Source: Candidatus Sumerlaeota bacterium (lineage in GTDB: Bacteria; Sumerlaeota; Sumerlaeia; Sumerlaeales; Sumerlaeaceae). Taken from it: a DNA stretch of 64,000 nt. Both the position numbers and the translations under genes were made by a program. Below, one piece after another: positions 25,801 through 33,757 of the stretch; the first letter of the stretch is position 1; each line of letters begins with the position of its first letter. The DNA lies in assembly GCA_012513815.1 (NCBI GenBank), contig JAAZBM010000009.1, forward strand, positions 58,978-122,977, in the 5' to 3' direction. The notes beneath the pieces were generated by a model, which saw only the letters and a list, made by a program, of their open reading frames with translations, did no database searches and was not told the DNA's origin.

Positions 25801-26070
25801 AGAGTTAAGAGTGGAGAGTTAAGAGTTAAGATTAGAGAGGACAAAAACCTTTAATCTAATAAATTCCCCCAGTCACATACTCCCCTAATTCCCAGTTGCC
25901 CCAGTCGCCCTATTAGCCACAGTTGCCCCAGTCGGCCTATTTGCCCTATTAGCCCTATTGGGCTTATTTCCCCCAGTTACCTCAGTTGACATTTCCACAG
26001 GAAATGTCATTATCTAATTAAACAGCTTTTAGTCCACCACTCCACTCTCCACTCTTAACTCTCAACTCTG
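25801..26070 (+). repeat. Composite repeat element, copy 4 (no gene inside), next to tRNA-Pro
   Basis: Occupies most of the stretch between the tRNA and the third pilin. GAGTTAA/GAGTGGA units, GGACAAAAACC, an A/T spacer, a 9-bp periodic array (CCCAGTTGC, CCCAGTCGC, CCTATTAGC, CCTATTTGC and similar), the palindrome GACATTTCC-N3-GGAAATGTC at 25988-26008, AAACAGCTTTTAGTCCACC, and inverted 7-bp units ending CAACTCTG. The right arm matches copy 3 (GCTTTTAGTCC) while the left matches copies 1 and 2 (GGACAAAAA), so it looks like a recombinant or intermediate form. Positions 26071-26177 show only the leader of the pilin gene. Confidence 0.87.
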
Positions 26071-26177
26071 CTTTTAGAACGTTACAATTTTATAAACCCC
26101 AAGGTTTGTGAATGAAAAAGCCTCACGTTATTTGTAATTATTTTTAAATGCAATTTTCCGCTCTGAAAGGCGACACG

Positions 26178-26543
26178 ATGAAACAAGGATTTACACTGGT
26201 TGAGATTATGATAGTTGTCGCTATTATCGGCATTATTCTCTCGATTTCAGTTCCCTCGTTTATCCGCGCCCGCGAGACAAGCCGCGCGACCGCTTGCCAG
26301 GCAAACCTCAAGCAGTACGACGCCGCCAAGCAACAGTGGGCGATGGAGAATCGCAAGAATATCTCGGACCCGGCGCCCGAAAATTCGGATCTCATTGGCT
26401 CCACCCTCTACATCAAGGTGACACCGCAGTGCCCCAACAGCGGCACCTACAACCTCGGCGACATGAACAGCGACCCGGCATGCAGCATCGGCACCTCGCT
26501 CAGCGCAACGACCACCGCCTGGCACCACATCCTCATCAGATAA
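26178..26543 (+). CDS. Type II secretion/type IV pilin-like protein (pseudopilin paralogue 3)
   Basis: 121 residues from the ATG at 26178, chosen because it places MKQG directly before the cleavage motif FTLVEIMIVVAIIGI; the frame extends upstream to 26148 without support. It shares the RARETSRATACQANLKQYDAAKQQWA helix with the other two pilins but differs more in the globular end (NSGTYNLGD, LSATTTAWHHILIR). It is about 4.5 kb from them and on the other strand. No sigma-54 site or strong terminator was seen next to it. All three share the small Cys-containing C-terminal region. Confidence 0.9.
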   Translation: MKQGFTLVEIMIVVAIIGIILSISVPSFIRARETSRATACQANLKQYDAAKQQWAMENRKNISDPAPENSDLIGSTLYIKVTPQCPNSGTYNLGDMNSDPACSIGTSLSATTTAWHHILIR

Positions 26544-26558
26544 CGTGCCCGTGCCCAA

Positions 26559-27428
26559 TCAGAAGCGAACATTATCGATGAGGCGCGTCGTCCCGAACCG
26601 AACCGCCGCCGCAATCATCGTGTTACCCGGCTCGACCTCGTCCAACTCTTCCAGATTGTCCAGACGCACACACTTCACATAGTCAATCACGCCGGACGTA
26701 TTATCCTCAATCATGCCGCACACGACATCGCACAGCTGATGCGCGTCGCTCTCGCCCTCCGTCACGGCCAGTTCGCGGGCCTCGTTCAGTCCCAGCGACA
26801 GATTCACGGCCTCGGCGCGTTGTTCCGCCGTCAGGTACGTATTACGCGAACTCAGCGCCAGACCATCCGCCTCGCGCACAATCTCCACACCCTCAATCGT
26901 CAGCGGGATATTCAGATCCTTCACCATCTTGCGCAAGATAATCTGTTGTTGCGCGTCCTTCCACCCGAACACCGCCAGTGACGGCTCGACGATATTGAAC
27001 AACTTATTGACAATCGTGCACACTCCGCGGAAGTGCCCCGGCCGCGTCAGCCCGCACAAGCGATTCGCCAGACGCCCCGGCTCCACCGCAATCTCGATAT
27101 CAGACGGAGTCAAATCGGCAACCTCTGGATAAAAGACATCCGTCGCCCCGGCTTCCGCGCACACCTGCAGGTCATGCTCCAAGTCCCGCGGATAGCGTTC
27201 CAGATCCTCGTTTGGCCCAAACTGCAGCGGATTGACAAAAATCGAAACGACCACGCGCGGCTTGCGACTGGCGGCATGGCGAATCAGCGCGGCGTGCCCC
27301 GCATGCAAAAAACCCATGGTCGGCACAAGCGCCAAACGCTCGTCCCATCCCACATAACCGTCCGCCCGCAGACTCGCGCGCAACGCCTCCGCGCTGCGAT
27401 GAACCTTAATCGAGTCAACATCTGTCAT
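26559..27428 (-). CDS. panC: Pantothenate synthetase
   Basis: 289 residues from the ATG at 27428. Motifs: LVPTMGFLHAGHAALI (ATP-binding HAGH), SIFVNPLQFGPNEDLERYPRD, GHFRGVCTIVNKLFN and SSRNTYL. The usual FGEKD is FGWKD here. PanC joins pantoate and beta-alanine with ATP to make pantothenate, the precursor of coenzyme A. It starts 4 bases after the GT4 gene, so the two share a transcript, though their functions are unrelated. No panB or panD is visible nearby. Confidence 0.95.
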   Translation of the reverse strand: MTDVDSIKVHRSAEALRASLRADGYVGWDERLALVPTMGFLHAGHAALIRHAASRKPRVVVSIFVNPLQFGPNEDLERYPRDLEHDLQVCAEAGATDVFYPEVADLTPSDIEIAVEPGRLANRLCGLTRPGHFRGVCTIVNKLFNIVEPSLAVFGWKDAQQQIILRKMVKDLNIPLTIEGVEIVREADGLALSSRNTYLTAEQRAEAVNLSLGLNEARELAVTEGESDAHQLCDVVCGMIEDNTSGVIDYVKCVRLDNLEELDEVEPGNTMIAAAVRFGTTRLIDNVRF

Positions 27429-27432
27429 GATA

Positions 27433-28800
27433 CTATTTCTCTTTTCTGTAGTCATATAAATCATTCATATCCAGCAGCCGTGCCAGACGCCGCGTCAGGA
27501 ACTGCCGGTCAAACTGCGCGATGTACGCCTCGTTCAGCTCAAACGGGAACGACCCGTCCGCCGCAAGCAACAACCGCAATGCCTCGCACAAGCCCTCGTA
27601 ATCCTCCGGAGCGACAACCACGCCGCAACCACTCGCGCGCACGGCATCCGCCAACGCGCCCTCCGGCGCAATCGCCAGCACAGGACGACGAGCCGCCATA
27701 TACTCAAAAATCTTCTGGGTCAGCATTATCTCGGCGCCTGCGGCACGACCCTCAATCGCGAGCAAACCATCGGCGCGACGCTGCAGCTCAAGGGCGGCGC
27801 GGTGGGAACCCATCGGCTCCACGCGAACGATATTGTCCAACCCATAGCGATGCACACTCTCGTAATGCTCGGGCAGGAACTTGCTCATGAAGATCACCTG
27901 AAGGCGGTCTTCAACACGGTTGACCGTTCGAACAACGTCGCTCAAAGCGCGAAAAAACTCGTCCGGCGAACGCTGCATGAAGAGTGTTCCGGTATACACC
28001 AATGTCAGCTTGTCAAAGGGCGCGCCCACCGGCGACGCATAGTCGCGCGAATCATAGCCGTTCGAAATCACATGCACGGGTTTGCTGTTGCACGCAACGG
28101 CGGACAAATGCCGCGCGATAGGCTCGCAAACAGTCACGACCGCATCCGCCTTGATGACGACCTTCGCTTCGAGTCGGCGATGCAAATAGCGATGCAACGG
28201 CGTCGGCGCATTCCGAAAATAGGGATTTTGCACCCAACCATCGCGAAAATCCGCCAGCCAATACAAATCAGGAAACTTGCGTTTGAGCCGCAGACCAACC
28301 AAATGCGCCGAATGCGGATACGAAGTCGTCACAATCTTGCGGATATGATGCCGCTCAATCAACTTGGCGGCGGCCCGTGTCGCAGGCCCAACCCAACCAA
28401 CACGGTCATCCGGAAACAGACAAAAATTCAAACATTGTCGCGCCGCGCGTCGGGCAAAGGAACGAAACCCGGACACCGCTTCCACATCGTCCGCGCCTAC
28501 ACTTGCGCCCACGGCAGACTTCCCCCGGCGCCCCATCAAACGGCTAAACTGTTGTGCTGCATGGTATGGGTCATACGAGGACGTCATCAACGCCGAAACG
28601 CCCGACACCTCGCCGTGCAACGGCTCCTCATCATGAGCGCCGAAACGCGTCGGGCGAGCACAGACGACAAGCGGCCGATAATCAAACTCGGGCAAATAAT
28701 GCGCAAACTTGACCCACCGACGAACACCGGCCACCATCGGAGGCCAGTCATAACTGATAATCAGCAGCGGCTCCGATTCATGTCTTTCCAACACACTCAT
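27433..28800 (-). CDS. GT4-type glycosyltransferase
   Basis: 455 residues with a GT-B architecture: an N-terminal domain starting LLIISYDWPPMVAGVRRWVKFAHYL, the interdomain ISNGYD segment near residue 255, TLVYTGTLF, and a C-terminal nucleotide-sugar site KIFEYMAARRPVLAIAPEG (acidic residue of the E-x7-E type). No membrane helix is seen, so it is cytoplasmic or peripheral. It probably adds a sugar to a lipid-linked glycan or glycolipid; acceptor unknown. It lies upstream of panC and is followed upstream by a terminator that separates it from the amidase gene. Confidence 0.85.
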   Translation of the reverse strand: MSVLERHESEPLLIISYDWPPMVAGVRRWVKFAHYLPEFDYRPLVVCARPTRFGAHDEEPLHGEVSGVSALMTSSYDPYHAAQQFSRLMGRRGKSAVGASVGADDVEAVSGFRSFARRAARQCLNFCLFPDDRVGWVGPATRAAAKLIERHHIRKIVTTSYPHSAHLVGLRLKRKFPDLYWLADFRDGWVQNPYFRNAPTPLHRYLHRRLEAKVVIKADAVVTVCEPIARHLSAVACNSKPVHVISNGYDSRDYASPVGAPFDKLTLVYTGTLFMQRSPDEFFRALSDVVRTVNRVEDRLQVIFMSKFLPEHYESVHRYGLDNIVRVEPMGSHRAALELQRRADGLLAIEGRAAGAEIMLTQKIFEYMAARRPVLAIAPEGALADAVRASGCGVVVAPEDYEGLCEALRLLLAADGSFPFELNEAYIAQFDRQFLTRRLARLLDMNDLYDYRKEK

Positions 28801-28867
28801 AACATATCAAGTATACTTAACACGCCAATGTCTTTTACGATTTTCGCGAAACACTTGCACAAAAAAA

Positions 28868-28892
28868 CGCGAGACCGTTGCGCAGTCTCGCG
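28868..28892 (-). terminator. Rho-independent terminator after the amidase-SGNH gene
   Basis: On the minus strand an 8-bp perfect stem CGCGAGAC/GTCTCGCG with a 9-base loop is followed by seven U residues. It lies 10 bases after the stop at 28903 and isolates that gene from the GT4-panC unit. Confidence 0.9.
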
Positions 28893-28902
28893 TGATTGCG
28901 GC

Positions 28903-30219
28903 TTACTTTTCGCTCGCCTTCAACTTGTCCGACACTGCCGAAATCCACAGCTTGTAAGTGTCGTTGTTCACATGGACACCGTCAAGCGTCAGTTCCTCTT
29001 TCATATTGCCTTCGCTGTCCTTCAGCAACGGCGTCAAATCCATGATATCAAACCCGCGCTCCTCGGCCAGACGGCGGATGCGCACATTCATCTCGTCAAT
29101 CACAGGGTTGCGGTGCTTGTACTGTTTGGCGACGGGGAAAATCGGCGTGATATGAATCTTGACATTCGGGAACGTCGTCTTCAGGGCGTCATACGTCTCG
29201 ATGAACTGCGGCTCCAAGTCGTCGGGCGTCTCGTTGTCGCAGATGTCATTGATTCCAATCAGGAAGAAAATATGTTCGGGATGGGCAAGCTTAATCAAGT
29301 CAAGACGGCGAATGATACCAATCGGCAGCGTAGGATGGTCAATCGAATCGCTGTTGATGCCCTCGTTGACGATTGTGTATCCATCGATATCCTTCTCCGG
29401 GAAACCTTCCGTGATGGAATCGCCGAGCATAACCACGGTGCGCGATGTTGGGCCAAGCTCCGTCAGACGCTTCCAGATTTGTTCAAAGCGCATATTGCGC
29501 CAGAAAATGTTATACGAATTCATGTTGACGCCGCGATAGCCACGCTCGCGCTGCAGCGGCGCATACTTCGCCAGACCCAGACGGGACCAGTCAAACAGTT
29601 CGCCCGGCTCGTTGCGTTTATCCGGGGCGCAATCACTATGACCCACGATATGCGCGCGGTCACGCTTGATGTCCGGATGCCGCGAACTAATCTGCGCAAT
29701 CAACTTATCCAGCGAACTATACTGCGCGTCCGTGTAGCCGATAAATCCGGGATGCTTCTCCTTGAACGCGCCATACTCTTCGGCCGTCATAATGCCCGGC
29801 ACCATATCCTTCTCGCTACCAACGGCAAGCAACTCGATGCCAACCGACCGATCGCCGAGCACCCCCGACGTCACCTTATCGAACAGCAAAGAGCTATCCT
29901 TGCCAAGATGCTTCGCGCAATTCGCCTCGGGCACCAGCTGATACACAGTCCCATCGCGGTCGATCATATAATGCGCCGAAACCTTATATTCAGCCATCAC
30001 GCGGCTGTTCTGCTCCGGGTCAAACGGATTATCCGGATTCTTCTTAGCGTCACTGCTAAAGTGTATGACAATCCGGTCAATCGTCGCGGTCGCCGGGCGG
30101 CTCGTGCTGCAATCCGCAGGCAACAACATTGGCTTGACCGCTAACTCACCATCGCCCGCCGCGAAACTCATAGCGCAAAGCGACATCAACGCGCCGCATA
30201 AAAAGTTTTCTATTCTCAT
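28903..30219 (-). CDS. Secreted two-domain protein: N-acetylmuramoyl-L-alanine amidase fused to SGNH hydrolase
   Basis: 438 residues. A signal peptide ends near MSFAAGDG. Residues 40-225 form an Amidase_2/PGRP zinc domain, with ligands expected at H53 (RIVIHFSS), H194 (IVGHSDCAPD) and D200, ahead of a KRNEPGELFDW end. Residues 235-435 form a GDSL/SGNH esterase domain: nucleophile S268 in VVMLGDSITEG, the GIND block, and the D413/H416 pair in LDGVHVNN. The first domain should cut the stem peptide from muramic acid; the second could deacetylate sugars or remove esters. The combination in one chain would let it process O-acetylated peptidoglycan. It is a single-gene unit with its own terminator. 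Confidence 0.9.
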   Translation of the reverse strand: MRIENFLCGALMSLCAMSFAAGDGELAVKPMLLPADCSTSRPATATIDRIVIHFSSDAKKNPDNPFDPEQNSRVMAEYKVSAHYMIDRDGTVYQLVPEANCAKHLGKDSSLLFDKVTSGVLGDRSVGIELLAVGSEKDMVPGIMTAEEYGAFKEKHPGFIGYTDAQYSSLDKLIAQISSRHPDIKRDRAHIVGHSDCAPDKRNEPGELFDWSRLGLAKYAPLQRERGYRGVNMNSYNIFWRNMRFEQIWKRLTELGPTSRTVVMLGDSITEGFPEKDIDGYTIVNEGINSDSIDHPTLPIGIIRRLDLIKLAHPEHIFFLIGINDICDNETPDDLEPQFIETYDALKTTFPNVKIHITPIFPVAKQYKHRNPVIDEMNVRIRRLAEERGFDIMDLTPLLKDSEGNMKEELTLDGVHVNNDTYKLWISAVSDKLKASEK

Positions 30220-30252
30220 TATTTGTTCACTCCTGATAAAAATCTATAGAAA

Positions 30253-31074
30253 TCAAACATCACTACTTATGTGATATTTCTCAAATCTCCCAAAATCACG
30301 CAGTTTCTCGGGCGTCAGCTGATAAATCTCATTCATCAGTTGCACACGGTAGCTACCGATTGCCGGGTCATCCGCATCGGCCAATTCGCCCGCCACAGAC
30401 ATACTCAAAATCCCCAGCACCGTCGCGTCCAATGCATCGATGCGCTCGCGCCCAAGCCCCAGATAGCTCCCCACGAGACTGCTAACCATGCAACCGGTCC
30501 CCGAAATCTTCTTCAACTTGCGCGACCCATTCGAGATGAGCACAACACAACTACCATCGGACACAGCGTCAACCGCGCCCGTCGCACCGACGACGCACCC
30601 AAAACGCTCCGCCAAAAAAGCAACCGAATTGCTGATATCATCAACATCGCCATCGGCCGAATCGACGCCCTTGCCGGACGACACAGCGCCCGCCAAACAG
30701 CTAATCTCGGCGGCGTTGCCTTTGATAACATCAAAATGAACTTCGCGCAACAACTGCTCAACAAACACGCCGCGAGCACGTGTCGCAAACACGCCCACAG
30801 GGTCGAGCAGCACCGGCACGCCACTAGCATTGGCCGCATGACCGGCCGACAGATAGAGCGACAACCGACTACTGTTCATCGTCCCGATGTTAATCACGAC
30901 GGCGCCTGCGACCGAGACCGCATCCGCGACTTCCTCGTCGCAACTGCTCATCATCGGGCTTGCGCCAAGCGCCAGCGTCACATTCGCGCAATCGTTCACC
31001 GTGACATCATTCGTATAGTGCACCACCAACGGCGCGACCGTTTTAAGCGTATTCAGCACATCATATTGCATCAT
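30253..31074 (-). CDS. thiM: Hydroxyethylthiazole kinase
   Basis: 273 residues of the ThiM family: HYTNDVTVNDCANVTLALGASPMM at the N-terminus, DPVG near residue 92, and the catalytic-site GTGCMVSSLVGSYL near residue 192. ThiM phosphorylates 4-methyl-5-(2-hydroxyethyl)thiazole for thiamine salvage. Its start overlaps the stop of the acetyltransferase gene by one base (TAATG). No thiE, thiD or TPP riboswitch-like sequence is seen in the neighbourhood. Confidence 0.93.
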   Translation of the reverse strand: MMQYDVLNTLKTVAPLVVHYTNDVTVNDCANVTLALGASPMMSSCDEEVADAVSVAGAVVINIGTMNSSRLSLYLSAGHAANASGVPVLLDPVGVFATRARGVFVEQLLREVHFDVIKGNAAEISCLAGAVSSGKGVDSADGDVDDISNSVAFLAERFGCVVGATGAVDAVSDGSCVVLISNGSRKLKKISGTGCMVSSLVGSYLGLGRERIDALDATVLGILSMSVAGELADADDPAIGSYRVQLMNEIYQLTPEKLRDFGRFEKYHISSDV

Positions 31075-32279
31075 TAAAATGTCTCCGCTAAGTAGGGGAT
31101 TCGGTCACAGAACACCGTCGTCAAGAAACACGCTGTTTCCTCCGACACCTGAGTCGTCAGACCTTGGCTGTGCAGCGCGCGAATATCCAGATACCCATAC
31201 CACAACTGCGAGAACTCGTTAATCGTCATCGCGCAATCATAGGGCACATCTGCGTCATCCGTCCGCTCCGCACGCGGGACGCCGCAAATAAACCTCAGCG
31301 TCCAGATCCCGCTATTCCATGGCGCGTACTTATCTTCAATCTTCACCCGCACCATGCCATTCGCCGCCGCCGAGTAACCGCGCCCCTCAACAGCTTTCTT
31401 GATATCGACAACGCGACCCATAAACAAACTGGCCTTGCGCACCGGGAGCACCGGTTCGACAGCGTAGGGCATGAGCGACGGAGACAACGGCGCAAACAAA
31501 CTTATCTTGGACACATTCGTCGGCATGGACGCGCAAAAACCAAACATCGCGTGCCAAGCACGAGTGCCGTTACATGCGAACTGCGTAATCTGACAATGAC
31601 TGTACCAGCCCTCTTTCAAATGCTCGCACATGAAGTATCCAATCGCGACGCCATCATCTTCGATAAGATACGTTTGCCCCGCATGAACATCGCCATTCTT
31701 CCGCACACGCGACACCATCTCATCGGCACTACGCGTGGCCATCCCATTGTAGCGCGCCGCAAACTCATTATACACCGCAGCCAACGCGGCGGCATCGCGT
31801 TCCGCATCCGTCACGCAACGCACCAGCCGACGCTCATCAAAACGCGTCACCTTCGACTGGTCGAACGGCCCATAAATCAGTTGCTCGCCGCACAAGCTCC
31901 AACCATAGTTCCCATAATACCGATAACTAAACGGATACAGCGCCGACACCGCGTAACCCTGATCGTACATCATCCGCAGACTTTCGCTCATGCATTTGCC
32001 CGCATAACCACGACCCTGCAAATCGCACCACGTCGCAACGCCACCAATGCCGCCCATGCGGAGAGTCTGACCGCCCGCGTAAATCGTATACGGAATAATC
32101 CGGACGCAACTGCCGATGCGGCCATCGTCGCAAACGCACGCGACACCCGACTGCATATCGGCGCCCGCCGCCCACTCGCGCCCGACATCCATCCCAACAC
32201 GGTACGCATTGTTATACAGCGCTGCCAGAGCCTCACGCTCATCATCACGCATCACGCGTATCTCATAATTCTCATTCAT
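31074..32279 (-). CDS. Eis-like GNAT family N-acetyltransferase
   Basis: 401 residues. The N-terminal GNAT domain has LRMGGIGGVATWCDLQGRGYA (in part, the acetyl-CoA loop) followed by LYPFSYRYYGNYGW, a hallmark of the Eis branch, which has a tandem GNAT fold and an SCP2-like C-terminal domain. Known Eis proteins acetylate amines of aminoglycosides or proteins; the substrate here is unknown. It is transcribed ahead of thiM with a one-base overlap and begins 17 bases after mnmE, so glpK, mnmE, this gene and thiM look like one minus-strand unit. Confidence 0.85.
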   Translation of the reverse strand: MNENYEIRVMRDDEREALAALYNNAYRVGMDVGREWAAGADMQSGVACVCDDGRIGSCVRIIPYTIYAGGQTLRMGGIGGVATWCDLQGRGYAGKCMSESLRMMYDQGYAVSALYPFSYRYYGNYGWSLCGEQLIYGPFDQSKVTRFDERRLVRCVTDAERDAAALAAVYNEFAARYNGMATRSADEMVSRVRKNGDVHAGQTYLIEDDGVAIGYFMCEHLKEGWYSHCQITQFACNGTRAWHAMFGFCASMPTNVSKISLFAPLSPSLMPYAVEPVLPVRKASLFMGRVVDIKKAVEGRGYSAAANGMVRVKIEDKYAPWNSGIWTLRFICGVPRAERTDDADVPYDCAMTINEFSQLWYGYLDIRALHSQGLTTQVSEETACFLTTVFCDRIPYLAETF

Positions 32280-32296
32280 TAATCAAACTCCTATCG

Positions 32297-33745
32297 TTAT
32301 TTTCCCAAACAAAACTTCTCAAAGATTTCATCTAGCAACTCCTCCGGATTGTCAATTCCCAGCAACTCATTCAGCGACGCAATCGCAAGATGAACATCAA
32401 CCATCGTCAACACATCCGACTCGGTCGACTCCATCGTCGCAATCGCGTTCTCCAGCGACTGACTCGCGGCCGACAAGCACTCGGCATGGCGGGCGTTTGT
32501 CACCAAATCAGCCGTCGTCGAAACATCGCCCGACATCGTCTCCTGAGCGCCCACCATCCGCGCAATCGTGGACTCAAGTTCATCAAGTCCCACCAACGTT
32601 TTAGCCGACACGACCAACGCGCCCTGACGCTCGGCGAGTTGCGCCCGCTCGGCATCTTCGAGCAAATCGGATTTATTGTAAACACACAAAACCGGCGGCA
32701 TCTCTTCGGCACACCCCGACGACGCGCGCCACGCGTCATAGCGTGTCCGCAAATCATTCTCAACCTGCGACACATCCGACGGCATCTGCGTCTCATCCAA
32801 CACCAGAATCACCAACTGCGCATGCGACATCTCCGCGCACGAACGCTCAATCCCGAGAGCCTCAATTTCATCCGTCTCCCGCAAATCACGCAACCCCGCA
32901 GTGTCGACAAGCGTCACCGCAAGACCACCAATCTCAAGCGTCGTCTCAAGCGAATCGCGTGTCGTCCCGGCGTGGGCAGTCACAATCGCTCGGTCGCGAC
33001 CCGACAGCGCATTAAACAAACTCGACTTCCCGGCATTCGGAACGCCGACCAACGCGACACGCACACCGCCCGCCACAAAGCAACCGCCACGACGCCACGA
33101 CGAAAGCAGACTCTCCATCGCGCCGCGAATATCCACTAGCCATTGCGACAACTGCCCCGCAGGCAAATCATCAACTTCACCATCGCCGAAATCCAAACGA
33201 CATTCGACCTCCGCGGCAACATTCAGCAAACGCTCGCGCAGAGAATTAATGCGAGCACTCAAGCCGCCACGCAACTGACGCAGCGCCGCACGACGAGCCA
33301 ATCCGGACTCCGCGCTCGTCAAAGCGGAAACCGCCTCGGCCTGCGCCAAATCCAATTTCCCATTCAGAAAAGCCCGACGCGTAAACTCGCCCGGGGACGC
33401 CATGCGCGCCCCTGCGGCGACACACGACGCCAACACAGACCGAACAACATTCGGCCCGCCATGCAAATGCAACTCCGCGCAATCCTCGCCCGTATACGAA
33501 TGCGGATGCGGAAAGCGAACCGCCATGCACTGGTCAAGCACAGCCCCCGTCGCGCAATCATGTGCGTACCCGAGAACCAGCATACGAGGTGTTGACAAAT
33601 CGGACGAACCCGTCCGAAAAACACGACCCAGCACTTCATCGCAGGAACGACCACTCAGACGAACAACGGCAAGCGCCGCCGGACGATCAACTGCGGTCGC
33701 CGGAGCGACAATCGTGTCACCCATCCTGTCAAACGCGTTTCCCAT
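32297..33745 (-). CDS. mnmE: tRNA modification GTPase MnmE
   Basis: 482 residues from the ATG at 33745; the ATG at 33724 fits the family alignment (MGDTIVAPAT) equally well, and a TTG at 33757 abuts the glpK stop. Motifs: TGEDCAELHLHGG (formyl-folate-binding N-terminal domain), G1 GVPNAGKSSLFNAL, G3 DTAGLR, G4 NKSD, and a C-terminal FCLGK in place of the usual FC[IV]GK. With MnmG it makes the cmnm5 modification of U34 in certain tRNAs. mnmG is not in the window. It starts right after glpK. Confidence 0.95.
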   Translation of the reverse strand: MGNAFDRMGDTIVAPATAVDRPAALAVVRLSGRSCDEVLGRVFRTGSSDLSTPRMLVLGYAHDCATGAVLDQCMAVRFPHPHSYTGEDCAELHLHGGPNVVRSVLASCVAAGARMASPGEFTRRAFLNGKLDLAQAEAVSALTSAESGLARRAALRQLRGGLSARINSLRERLLNVAAEVECRLDFGDGEVDDLPAGQLSQWLVDIRGAMESLLSSWRRGGCFVAGGVRVALVGVPNAGKSSLFNALSGRDRAIVTAHAGTTRDSLETTLEIGGLAVTLVDTAGLRDLRETDEIEALGIERSCAEMSHAQLVILVLDETQMPSDVSQVENDLRTRYDAWRASSGCAEEMPPVLCVYNKSDLLEDAERAQLAERQGALVVSAKTLVGLDELESTIARMVGAQETMSGDVSTTADLVTNARHAECLSAASQSLENAIATMESTESDVLTMVDVHLAIASLNELLGIDNPEELLDEIFEKFCLGK

Positions 33746-33757
33746 CACACCACGCAA

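Noticed and set aside
18806..26070. The repeat copies considered as ordinary insertion sequences
   Set aside because: No transposase, no obvious target-site duplication by eye, and ends made of variable 7-bp arrays instead of fixed terminal inverted repeats.
27802..30144. A 780-residue plus-strand open frame spanning two minus-strand genes
   Set aside because: It covers the GT4 and amidase-SGNH genes antisense, crosses a terminator hairpin and has Arg/His-rich composition.
31074..31090. TPP riboswitch ahead of thiM
   Set aside because: thiM starts within the stop codon of the acetyltransferase gene, leaving no room for a leader, and no THI-box-like sequence was seen further upstream.
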